Assembly (NCBI GenBank): GCA_011390155.1
Contig: JAABSW010000018.1
Location: 1-51,132 of the forward strand
Source of the DNA: Clostridiaceae bacterium
Lineage (GTDB): Bacteria > Bacillota > Clostridia > Peptostreptococcales > Tindalliaceae
Direction: 5' to 3'
Length of the DNA stretch: 51,132 bases
Shown here: positions 1 through 6,995 of the stretch, in pieces
Position numbering within the stretch: the stretch's first letter is position 1
Layout: each line of letters starts with the position of its first letter
The notes under the pieces: model-generated
What the model was told of the DNA's origin: nothing
What the model saw: only the letters and a program-made list of their open reading frames with translations
Database searches by the model: none
Translations under genes and position numbers: made by a program

Positions 1-1
1 A

Positions 2-166
2 CCCACAACCGTTGCAGGATCAACACTTTGCGAGGAATCTGTCAACAAGTTTATGGAAGTACAAGGCTGTGAATACGGCGACCCTGAAAGAAAAAGCCGC
101 TGTGCAGGTGTTACCGCTGATGTGACACGTAAACTAGTTGAAATTCTTAACGAACAATTAGGGTAA
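2..166 (+). CDS. 3' end of an unidentified protein (partial, left edge)
   Basis: The frame is open from the left edge and ends at TAA 164-166, giving the last 54 residues. The tail has three cysteines (in TLCEE, QGCEY and SRCAG) and ends in a helix-like stretch, KLVEILNEQLG. I do not recognise the family. A near-identical tail lies in inverted orientation at 50967-51131: one of 54 residues differs (E versus V), and ten of 165 bases differ, eight of them third-position changes that are silent or nearly so. Two conserved copies with mostly silent differences indicate two functional paralogues under purifying selection. The upstream part is outside the window. Confidence 0.8.
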   Translation, partial: PTTVAGSTLCEESVNKFMEVQGCEYGDPERKSRCAGVTADVTRKLVEILNEQLG

Positions 167-190
167 TATCCCCCAAAATCATATGACTTA

Positions 191-234
191 AATACGAAAT
201 CCCTGCCGACTGATGTTGGCAGGGATTTCGTATT
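191..234. terminator. Bidirectional intrinsic terminator
   Basis: A perfect 17-bp stem (191-207 with 218-234) encloses a 10-base loop. A and T tracts flank both sides. It lies between the rightward partial gene and the leftward arsR-type gene and can serve both. Confidence 0.85.
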
Positions 235-262
235 ATGTTTATATACCTAAGTATATGGGGGA

Positions 263-538
263 CTATTGAGTATTAACATCGATGACTTCATGGATTAAGG
301 AATGCACTTCTTCCAACTGGTCAAGGTTCAGAGAATAGAAACAATACTTGCCTGCCCGGTTTTCTGTTACTAACTCGGCTTCCACCAGGATCTTCATGTG
401 GTGAGAGACTGACGGTTGTTTTAGCTTGATCAGTTTTTCCACATCTCGTCCAGTCATGTTTCTGATTTTCAAAGTTTTTAATATCTCTAACCTGCGTTTA
501 TCTCCCATTGCTTTGAAATATTTGAAACGATCATCCAC
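263..538 (-). CDS. ArsR/SmtB-family transcriptional repressor
   Basis: A small winged-helix regulator. The core shows the ArsR pattern: KYFKAMGDKRRLEILKTL, then the recognition helix around KQPSVSHHMKIL and the wing ENRAGKYCFYSL. I prefer the GTG at 538 (91 residues): AGGGG sits 7 bases upstream, while the more upstream ATG at 580 has no Shine-Dalgarno and lies inside the operator palindrome. No classic CxC metal site is seen, so the inducer is unknown. The gene has its own promoter and a palindromic operator over the predicted transcription start, which implies autorepression. No ars transporter is adjacent; the arsenate reductase gene is 10 kb away. Confidence 0.85.
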   Translation of the reverse strand: MDDRFKYFKAMGDKRRLEILKTLKIRNMTGRDVEKLIKLKQPSVSHHMKILVEAELVTENRAGKYCFYSLNLDQLEEVHSLIHEVIDVNTQ

Positions 539-577
539 TGAATCACCCCTATCCATTTTCATTGCCAACGAATTAAT

Positions 578-591
578 CATATAATTATATG
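578..591. promoter_or_regulatory. Candidate ArsR-type operator palindrome
   Basis: A perfect 14-bp palindrome, CATATAATTATATG, placed just downstream of the -10 hexamer and over the expected transcription start of the repressor gene. Confidence 0.6.
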
Positions 592-596
592 CTTAT

Positions 597-625
597 ATTT
601 TACATTTCTTATTAAGCAATGTCAA
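597..625 (-). promoter_or_regulatory. Sigma-A promoter of the ArsR-type gene
   Basis: On the minus strand TTGACA (620-625) and TAAAAT (597-602) are separated by 17 bases. The expected start near 590 falls in the palindrome at 578-591. Confidence 0.7.
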
Positions 626-692
626 TATGAAATTACCATAAATCGGTATTTTTTTAACAAAACATTGATGGGCGATTAGCTTTTATTCATCA

Positions 693-974
693 TTAGTACT
701 TTTCAAGCATAATTTTCTTCCATTTAAAGAGTTTCGAAAAAGAGATTTCCACTCCAGAGCTTTCTTCAACCATTTTAGCAGGGATTAAGATAGAGATATT
801 TTCAACAATAAATTCTTTGTAACCCTCCGGATTACTTACGGGTTTACCCAGATCGATGACTGCCACGTCTACGGTGCCCGAATGACATCAGCCTTGTTGG
901 GTGTACCGGATGGTGGCAAACCCACCTTCCTCCTTAATATAGCTCACAGCTTCAGGTTCAATGGTTATTTTCAT
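693..974 (-). CDS. Selenoprotein of the CC/Se motif type, Sec at TGA 888-890
   Basis: Reading the in-frame TGA at 888-890 as selenocysteine gives one 93-residue protein. It starts MKITIEPEAVSYIKEEGG, has the motif QQG-Sec-C-HSG at residues 26-33, and ends at TAA 693-695. Coding character is the same on both sides of the TGA, and the residue after it is Cys, matching the small HesB/IscA-like family known as CC/Se motif (seleno)proteins. The function of that family is not established; a redox or metal/sulfur role is only inferred. The ATG overlaps the stop of the upstream isomerase gene (TGATG), so translation is coupled. A hand fold downstream of the TGA gives a short stem with a 7-base loop about 14 bases away, a weak SECIS candidate. 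yedF, a selenium-linked gene, lies 3 kb away. Standard gene callers would split or miss this gene. Confidence 0.82.
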
Positions 975-2026
975 CAATAATACTCCTTTACTCCTTGTTT
1001 TAGGTAACGATGAAGGTCATAGGGAGTGTAAATACCCTGGTCTGTGACCACACCGCTAACCAGGTGGGGTGGGGTGATGTCAAAGGAAGGATAATAACCC
1101 TTAACCCCCTCAAGTGTGTTTTTAATGCCCCTGGCTTCCAATACCAGCTGTGGATCTCGCTCTTCAATCTTGACGGTGTCTATGCCGGGGTGACCGGCAT
1201 CAGGAAAGCCGGTGACGAAGTAAGGGATGCTGTGGTACTTCGCAGTGATGGCTAATTGATAAGTACCGATTTTATTGACAATGTGGCCGTCCATACAAAT
1301 GACGTCGGCAGCAGAGGTGAATACGTCTATTTTTTTCGTTGCCATGGTAAAGGCTGGCATGTTGTCAGTGATCACCGTTGTGTCAAACCCCATGTCCTGG
1401 GCCACACTGGCAGTGAGGCGCGCGCCCTGAAAATAAGGGCGGGTTTCTGGCACAAAAAGCTTCAACTCCTTGCCTACTTCCATTGCCTTGCGCAGCATGG
1501 TGCCCACGATGGTTTCACCAAAGCACTGGGTCATGATGTGACCATCGTTAGGAAACATGTCCACTAAGTAAGCGGCTACAGTGTCCATGGTGGCATAACG
1601 CCGGTTGAGGGAATCCATGGTGCGGTTAAAGATGGCCTCCACCAAATCTTCTCCTTTTTCGCGAGCCTGGATTGCGGCTTTCAGACAACCCTCTGTTACC
1701 TGCACCATACGACTGGTGGTGGTAGGACGGGCGTGGGACAGGGTATGGGCAGCTTTTTTCAAGCACGCCCACATATCTTCTTCTTTCATGTGACGGCATT
1801 CATAGGCTGCCAATGCCATTCCCATACCTGCAGCCGTGTAAGGACCCGCACTTTGGGTCACCATGTCGGCGATTGCCTGGGCCACTTCCTGATGGGTGTG
1901 ACAATTGACAAACCGGACCTCTGTGGGGTATATACGCCTGTCGAGAATCTTGACAGCCCCCTGGTCATACCAGGCCACATTTTCGTACTGGAGCATAAAA
2001 GCCATTCCATAATCCTGACGTTCCAT
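974..2026 (-). CDS. mtnA: MtnA/eIF2B-like sugar-1-phosphate isomerase (divergent)
   Basis: A 350-residue member of the S-methyl-5-thioribose-1-phosphate isomerase family, which turns an aldose-1-phosphate into the ketose. Family motifs are clear: ARPT with Arg100, Cys168 (catalytic Cys), ETRPYFQGARLT with Gln200, AAD with Asp241 (catalytic Asp), VNKIGTY with Asn251/Lys252, and IEERDP near the end. The usual RGAP phosphate-site loop is replaced by QSAGP at residues 58-62, so the substrate may differ from methylthioribose-1-phosphate. The gene sits 26 bases after a purine nucleoside phosphorylase and overlaps the selenoprotein start by one base. An operon making and isomerising a ribose-1-phosphate-type sugar is a reasonable reading. 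Symbol by family only. Confidence 0.8.
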   Translation of the reverse strand: MERQDYGMAFMLQYENVAWYDQGAVKILDRRIYPTEVRFVNCHTHQEVAQAIADMVTQSAGPYTAAGMGMALAAYECRHMKEEDMWACLKKAAHTLSHARPTTTSRMVQVTEGCLKAAIQAREKGEDLVEAIFNRTMDSLNRRYATMDTVAAYLVDMFPNDGHIMTQCFGETIVGTMLRKAMEVGKELKLFVPETRPYFQGARLTASVAQDMGFDTTVITDNMPAFTMATKKIDVFTSAADVICMDGHIVNKIGTYQLAITAKYHSIPYFVTGFPDAGHPGIDTVKIEERDPQLVLEARGIKNTLEGVKGYYPSFDITPPHLVSGVVTDQGIYTPYDLHRYLKQGVKEYY

Positions 2027-2052
2027 GAGTAGCCTCCTTATTTATTTATCGA

Positions 2053-2874
2053 TTACATTTTTTTTACAGTTTCCTTCAACAGCACCTTGAAAGTTTCCAC
2101 TGTGCGTTCACCGATTTCTCTTACTTCTTCTATGGTAATAGGTTGGTCCAGGATGCCTGCCGCCATGTTGGAGATAAGTGACAGTCCCAGTAACTCCATC
2201 TGACAATGGGCAGCTGTCAAGGCTTCGGTGACGGTGGACATTCCCACAGCGTCTGCACCCAGGCGATGAATGGCCTGAATTTCAGCCGGCGTTTCAAAGT
2301 GCGGCCCCGGCGTGTAATAATAGACACCTTCCTGGAGGGTGATGCCCTGTTCTACTGCCACTTCGTTAACAAGTTTTCGCAGACGCTTGGTGTACATATT
2401 GGAGACATCGAAAAACCTGGGACCAAACTCATGAATGTTGACACCTCTGGTGGGGCTGGCTCCCAACAGGTTAATGTGGTCCCTGATCACCATGATGTCT
2501 CCAGGTTGATAGGCAGGGTTTACTGCACCGGCGGCATTGGTGAGAATCGTCTGTTTCACCCCAAGTGCATGAAATACCCTAATAGGGGTGGTCAGTTCCT
2601 CAAAGGCATACCCCTCGTAATAATGGAAGCGGCCAGACATACACATCACTTTTTTGCCGCCAAGGTCACCCACGATCAGTTTTCCAGCGTGTGATTCCAC
2701 TGTGGAAAGGAGAAAGTTAGGAATGTTTGCATAATCAATGACGATGGGATTTTGGATTTCCTCTGCCAAACCACCCAGGGCTGAGCCCAGTATTAATGCC
2801 ACTTCCGGCTGGTAACCGGCTTTGTTTCGAATATAATCGGCACTGGTTTGATAATGTTTATACTCGTTGTTCAT
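2053..2874 (-). CDS. Purine nucleoside phosphorylase (trimeric type)
   Basis: A 273-residue PNP/MTAP-family enzyme that cleaves purine nucleosides with phosphate to base and ribose-1-phosphate. Visible motifs are the phosphate site LILGSALGGLA, ESHAGKL (His62), GRFHYYEG, TNAAGAVNP, HFETPAE with Glu194, GMSTVTEALTA and ISNMAAG with Asn236. Glu194 and Asn236 match the pair that selects 6-oxopurines (inosine, guanosine) in this family; a methylthioadenosine phosphorylase would carry Ser/Asp there. It is the first gene of the operon with the MtnA-like isomerase and the selenoprotein. ATG preceded by a GAGGAG-like site. A weak promoter (TTGCTT, 16 bases, TATACT) is seen at 2950-2977. Confidence 0.88.
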   Translation of the reverse strand: MNNEYKHYQTSADYIRNKAGYQPEVALILGSALGGLAEEIQNPIVIDYANIPNFLLSTVESHAGKLIVGDLGGKKVMCMSGRFHYYEGYAFEELTTPIRVFHALGVKQTILTNAAGAVNPAYQPGDIMVIRDHINLLGASPTRGVNIHEFGPRFFDVSNMYTKRLRKLVNEVAVEQGITLQEGVYYYTPGPHFETPAEIQAIHRLGADAVGMSTVTEALTAAHCQMELLGLSLISNMAAGILDQPITIEEVREIGERTVETFKVLLKETVKKM

Positions 2875-2949
2875 ATGTCAGCTCCTCTATTAATTGATCA
2901 CAGTCGTTCTGCGTTGTCCAATAAACCTATGGCTATTCTGTTCCTCTTA

Positions 2950-2977
2950 AGTATATCAATATCCTGCCAACAAGCAA
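2950..2977 (-). promoter_or_regulatory. Weak candidate promoter for the PNP operon
   Basis: On the minus strand TTGCTT (2972-2977) and TATACT (2950-2955) are 16 bases apart. The -35 element is poor. Confidence 0.35.
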
Positions 2978-3122
2978 CTAATCAGAAACAAAGAGAACTT
3001 ATAGATGTTTTCAATGCAACTGACTAGTTTCATCAATAATTTCAATTTTTCACTGGTGACAAAGCATATTATAATGTTACTTGAGCGATGGTTCACATCA
3101 CATTTTCTATCGGAGGATATTT

Positions 3123-3776
3123 ATGATCATTGACCTTCACATCCATGAAAAAACATATTCCAGTGACAGTCACATTGCCCTGGAAGATATCATTGATAAA
3201 GCTATGGAAATGGGTTTAGATGGCGTGTGTATTACGGATCACGAAAGCGTCCAGCTTCGTGAAAAAGCCCATGTCATCAGCCGGGAAAAGAATTTTCCTG
3301 TTTTTGTGGGCGCCGAGGTGTTGACTTATGAAGGTGACCTGCTGGTTTACGGCCTTGATCATCTGCCTTCCTACAAAATGCATGCAGAAGAACTTGCTTT
3401 TTATGTTACATCTCGGGGTGGAGCTGTCATCAGCGCTCATCCTTACCGGAAAAACAACCGGGGCTTGGAAGATCATGTCAAAAACATTGAATGCCTGTCC
3501 GGGGTGGAAGGCCTGAACGGGAGTACACCTTTGTACCTAAACCTTCAGGCGATGGAAGCTGCTGAAGAAAGCCAGAAGCCAGTTTTTGGCGGCAGTGACG
3601 CCCATGTGATTCAGCAAGTTGGTAAATACGCCACCCGGTTCAACAAAAACATTGCCTGCGAAAAGGAACTGGCGCAGGCAATTCTGGAAGGAAATGTCAC
3701 CCCTGTGTACCACTGGCATGGAACTTATCTGGACTTTAACCTGGAAGAACTTGTCACATCGCAAGAAGCTGTATAG
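3123..3776 (+). CDS. PHP-domain metal-dependent phosphoesterase
   Basis: A 217-residue PHP protein. The metal-binding signatures are in order: DLHIHEKTYSSDSH at the N terminus, ITDHES, SAHPYR in the middle and GGSDAH near residue 160, all expected for a di- or trinuclear phosphohydrolase. Candidate substrates in this family are nucleoside bisphosphates or oligoribonucleotides; I cannot choose. The start at 3123 follows ATCGGAGGATATTT, a good ribosome site; 42 upstream in-frame bases have none. Single gene, convergent with yedF across a terminator at 3847-3889. Confidence 0.85.
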   Translation: MIIDLHIHEKTYSSDSHIALEDIIDKAMEMGLDGVCITDHESVQLREKAHVISREKNFPVFVGAEVLTYEGDLLVYGLDHLPSYKMHAEELAFYVTSRGGAVISAHPYRKNNRGLEDHVKNIECLSGVEGLNGSTPLYLNLQAMEAAEESQKPVFGGSDAHVIQQVGKYATRFNKNIACEKELAQAILEGNVTPVYHWHGTYLDFNLEELVTSQEAV

Positions 3777-3846
3777 GTATCTATTCGTCGTAACTAGAAA
3801 ACAACTGAAGCACATAAATGGATTCTACTGTAAATAGTACAAAATC

Positions 3847-3889
3847 AAATCCCGGTATTCGCGGATCAATTTCCGTGAAACCGGGATTT
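3847..3889. terminator. Bidirectional terminator between PHP gene and yedF
   Basis: Stem AAATCCCGG / CCGGGATTT with a smaller internal hairpin; T tract after it on the plus strand and T-rich on the minus strand. Confidence 0.75.
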
Positions 3890-3899
3890 TTATTTGTGC

Positions 3900-4529
3900 T
3901 TATAACTGGTACGAATTAGCAGCTCCATTCATGAGCTCCACAATGCTGTACATATTGCCTACACCACCCACTGCCAATTGACTTTTCAGTTGAAAGTAAT
4001 CCAGACAGGTGCCGCATGAGACGATTTCCACGCCCTGCTGCTCCAACTTTCTCAGATTCGCCAATGCCTCTGAGCCTTCACAGGTGAGCTTTATACCGCT
4101 GTTGATAAATAATAGGGCTTTTGGCAACGGTGCTGCCTCTGTCAAGGTGTAGAGATAACCTTTCATAAGAATTTTCCCAAGTTCTTCCGAACCTTCTCCC
4201 ATATAATCCTTTGAAATCATCACCACCAAGCCACGATTCTGAAAATCCGGTTCTCCAGTTGCATCATACATAGGATTAACATTAATGGTATCCGGTTCTG
4301 TTTCATTCCCCGCAGCGCCCTTGGTGATTTGAACCACGTAGTTTCCCTGCTCTTCTACAACTGTATAGTCAAAACCCATGTTTTTAGCAAATTTGCTGAT
4401 GTTCTCTTTTGCTGTTTCATTGTCAACGGTGGTTCGAACCATTCCTTCTTCCATGGTTTCAAGTAATTTCTTGGTCTCAACTAATGGCACAGGACAGCTC
4501 TTGCCTGTACAATCCAGTTTTTTAATCAC
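3900..4529 (-). CDS. yedF: YedF, sulfurtransferase-like selenium metabolism protein
   Basis: 209 residues: an N-terminal TusA/SirA-like domain with the CPxP motif (SCPVPLVETK, Cys12) and a C-terminal DsrE-like domain with the pair CGTC (Cys172, Cys175). This two-domain architecture is the family that co-occurs with SelD in selenium-using bacteria; a role in handling selenium as a persulfide-like carrier is suspected, not proven. It supports true selenocysteine use in this organism, together with the selenoprotein at 693-974. ATG follows AGGGAGGAATCGTC. No selA, selB or selD is in the window. Confidence 0.88.
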   Translation of the reverse strand: MIKKLDCTGKSCPVPLVETKKLLETMEEGMVRTTVDNETAKENISKFAKNMGFDYTVVEEQGNYVVQITKGAAGNETEPDTINVNPMYDATGEPDFQNRGLVVMISKDYMGEGSEELGKILMKGYLYTLTEAAPLPKALLFINSGIKLTCEGSEALANLRKLEQQGVEIVSCGTCLDYFQLKSQLAVGGVGNMYSIVELMNGAANSYQL

Positions 4530-4708
4530 GACGATTCCTCCCTTTTTATCTTTTGACCGGCTAGTGACCAGTCAGGGGTTTGTCCATTTGGGGTATTCTC
4601 ATTATTTTCATTATGTCACGAGGTTTTATTTGAGTAAAATCGAAATTTTCAATCCGATTATCGAGTTCTATTGAAAACTTTTATTGACATATTTTATTGG
4701 TTATTAAA

Positions 4709-4738
4709 TTGAAACTCAGGTATGGTGTCGTGTATGCT
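4709..4738 (+). promoter_or_regulatory. Candidate promoter for the universal stress gene
   Basis: TTGAAA (4709-4714), 18-base gap, TATGCT (4733-4738), upstream of the UspA gene. Moderate match only. Confidence 0.35.
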
Positions 4739-4814
4739 GTCGTAAACTGGGTATCAATAGAATGCACGACGTGGGAGTATTGTATGTCTATGGCTGCAGA
4801 AGAGGAGGGTAATT

Positions 4815-5255
4815 ATGAATAAAATTCTGGTCGCCATCGACGAATCCAAGGTATCGGAAACTGTATTGGAAAAAGCAAAAAAAATTGCAACTATGTTTGA
4901 ATCTGAAGTGCTTGTGGTCACTGCCATACAAAAACTGGCTCCTTCTCACTATTATCGTTTTGGCGCTGATTTCACCCACTATGATCTGGTAAATGCCCAA
5001 GCTGAGGATAACGCCAAGAAATTGCTGGCTCATGCCAAAGAAGTATTGAAAAGCATTCCCGGTAAATGCACCACTCAGGTTGTACATGGCAACCCCGCGG
5101 ACGTAATCCTTGAAATGACAGAGATCAAAGAACCCGCCTTGTTGATCATGGGCAGTCGGGGTCTGGGAGGCTTTAAACGGGCAATGCTGGGCAGTGTATC
5201 CACAAAAGTGCTTCATCATGCAACCTGTGACGTAATGATCATAAAAGATCAGTGA
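4815..5255 (+). CDS. Universal stress protein, UspA family
   Basis: 146 residues, the usual length. The start MNKILVAIDESKVSE and the ATP-binding signature G-x2-G-x9-GS (GSRGLGG then LGSVSTKVL) near residue 115 are typical of the nucleotide-binding Usp class. AGGAGGGT precedes the ATG. A strong terminator follows at 5281-5321. A second family member is at 29493-29942. Cytoplasmic; precise role unknown. Confidence 0.92.
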   Translation: MNKILVAIDESKVSETVLEKAKKIATMFESEVLVVTAIQKLAPSHYYRFGADFTHYDLVNAQAEDNAKKLLAHAKEVLKSIPGKCTTQVVHGNPADVILEMTEIKEPALLIMGSRGLGGFKRAMLGSVSTKVLHHATCDVMIIKDQ

Positions 5256-5280
5256 ACAGTGGCACAATAATGAACGAATG

Positions 5281-5321
5281 AAAGGAAATTCCTGGTATAC
5301 GCTTAGGAATTTCCTTTTTTT
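5281..5321 (+). terminator. Intrinsic terminator after UspA gene
   Basis: AAAGGAAATTCCT pairs with AGGAATTTCCTTT and is followed by a T run. Confidence 0.85.
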
Positions 5322-5332
5322 TATTATATTAT

Positions 5333-5360
5333 TTGACATCTCATCTGGGTATCATATAAT
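5333..5360 (+). promoter_or_regulatory. Sigma-A promoter of the glutamate-synthase-like gene
   Basis: TTGACA (5333-5338) and TATAAT (5355-5360), both perfect, 16 bases apart. Confidence 0.75.
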
Positions 5361-5418
5361 TAAGTTGTTAATAACATATGTCCATTATAGGTTTGTGAAT
5401 TGACAAGGGGGAATTATT

Positions 5419-6972
5419 ATGTCGTATAGCCCATCACTTGGAAGTACCATTTCCAAAACTCACATGCGTACACCCAATCATCTGTCACCTTTTTCTGGCA
5501 TGTGCGCTGTCTGTACACTGGATTGTACTGGTCCTTGCGAAATAGGTCTGTCTGCTGTCCGGGGTTCTGAGGCTATTTATCCTTATGCCACTGATGTAAA
5601 TCAATTTGCTTCTGAGAAAAACTATCCCTTGGATTTTTCACACTTCAACATTAACGGCAGGGTTTTTGGTGCCTGGGGCTGCACTGAAAACGCTGAACAA
5701 GCAACCTATTCCAACGTTAACATACGCAGTGTTTTTGGCAAAAAAAACCAGGTGCCTTTAAGGGCCCCCATTGTTCTGCCTGCTATGGCTAAACTCAATT
5801 GGAAAGATTATTATGCCGGAGCTGCTCTGGCCGGTGTGGTGGTGGTGATTGGCGAGGATGTTGTGATGAAGGACAAAAACCTTGAATTGAAACGGGGCAA
5901 AGTGTCTTCCTCTCCTCTTCTAAAAGAAATGATTGAAGCTTTCAGGGCTTACGACCAGGGATATGGCGATATCGTCCTGCAGGCCAACATGGATGACGAA
6001 CACCTGGGTGTGCTGGAATATGCCATTGAAAAGTTGAACGTAACCTCTGTGGAACTCAAATTCGGCCAGGCTGCAAAAGGAATACAGGGCATCGGAAGGG
6101 TTAAAGATCTTGACGATGCCCTGCGTCTTCAGAAATTGGGTTATTTGATCTATCCGGATCCATCCGACCCAAACATTGCAGCCAATTATAAAAATGGGGT
6201 CGGTCAGATTTTCGAGAAGGTGGGCAAACTTCCCATGTGGGACGAAACCACATTGGTGCGACGAGTGGAGCAGCTGCGTCAGTTGGGTGCACAGCGTATC
6301 TGCTTTAAAACCGGGCCCTTTGACGGTAAAGATTTGATGGATATACTGATGATTGCTTCTGCAGCTGAAGTAGACCTTGTCACCTTTGATGGTGCAGGTG
6401 GCGGCACTGGAAACAGCCCCGTAAAAATGATGAATGAATGGGGTATTCCCACGGTTTACCTGGAATCACTGGTTTACCGTATGTTAGACAAAATGAATGA
6501 AAAGGGCTATACCTTGCCTCCTGTTGCCATCACCGGCGGATTTTCCATGGAGGATCATGTGTTTAAAGGCCTGGCACTGGGAGCTCCCTATATCAGCCTC
6601 GTAGGCATAGGCCGGGCAGCCATGGCAGCGGCTATGGTGGGCAAACAGGTGGGTGATGGCATAGCTTCAGGCAATGTGCCCCAAGAATTCCAGCGTTTTG
6701 GAACCTCCATGGAAGAAGTATTCGAAAACCTCAAACGGCTAAAAGTTGTCTACGGAAATGAAGCCCTCAGCATATCGCCAGGGGCTATCGGATTATATTC
6801 TTATTTAGAACGCATATCCACCGGTTTGCAACAACTGATGGCACTGAACCGCCGCTTTTCCCTGGACTATGTAAGCCGGGACGACTTGCTTCCCTTAACA
6901 GTATTGGCTTCTTCAACAACCGGCATAAAAAACAGTGCTGACCGTCTGACAGAGGTACTGGACAACTGGTAG
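5419..6972 (+). CDS. FMN-binding glutamate-synthase-family protein with N-terminal four-Cys cluster
   Basis: 517 residues. The central and C-terminal part is the FMN/TIM-barrel synthase domain of glutamate synthase: KFGQAAKGIQGIG, then FKTGPF, FDGAGGGTGNSP, ITGGFSMEDH and the glycine-rich ALGAPYISLVGIGRAAM. The amidotransferase domain is absent. At residues 29-40 the pattern MCAVCTLDCTGPC (C-x2-C-x3-C-x3-C) suggests an added Fe-S cluster, as in relatives annotated FMN-binding glutamate synthase family protein. It may pass electrons to a 2-oxo-acid/ammonia-type reaction or a different amine oxidoreduction; the partner is unknown. Own promoter at 5333-5360, AAGGGGG before the ATG, monocistronic, 23 bases from the convergent PIN/TRAM gene. 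Confidence 0.85.
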   Translation: MSYSPSLGSTISKTHMRTPNHLSPFSGMCAVCTLDCTGPCEIGLSAVRGSEAIYPYATDVNQFASEKNYPLDFSHFNINGRVFGAWGCTENAEQATYSNVNIRSVFGKKNQVPLRAPIVLPAMAKLNWKDYYAGAALAGVVVVIGEDVVMKDKNLELKRGKVSSSPLLKEMIEAFRAYDQGYGDIVLQANMDDEHLGVLEYAIEKLNVTSVELKFGQAAKGIQGIGRVKDLDDALRLQKLGYLIYPDPSDPNIAANYKNGVGQIFEKVGKLPMWDETTLVRRVEQLRQLGAQRICFKTGPFDGKDLMDILMIASAAEVDLVTFDGAGGGTGNSPVKMMNEWGIPTVYLESLVYRMLDKMNEKGYTLPPVAITGGFSMEDHVFKGLALGAPYISLVGIGRAAMAAAMVGKQVGDGIASGNVPQEFQRFGTSMEEVFENLKRLKVVYGNEALSISPGAIGLYSYLERISTGLQQLMALNRRFSLDYVSRDDLLPLTVLASSTTGIKNSADRLTEVLDNW

Positions 6973-6995
6973 CTTCACTACTTCATCAGTGGCTA

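Noticed and set aside
888-890. TGA read as a plain stop, splitting the small gene after mtnA
   Set aside because: Coding character, frame and family motif continue on both sides, and yedF indicates selenium use; a split gene or error is less likely.
1010-2032. Rightward open frames antisense to the isomerase and PNP
   Set aside because: Shadows of the real genes: no ribosome sites, no recognisable domains.
4788-5339. 183-codon leftward frame across the UspA gene
   Set aside because: Antisense shadow of a well-supported UspA gene with its own start and terminator.
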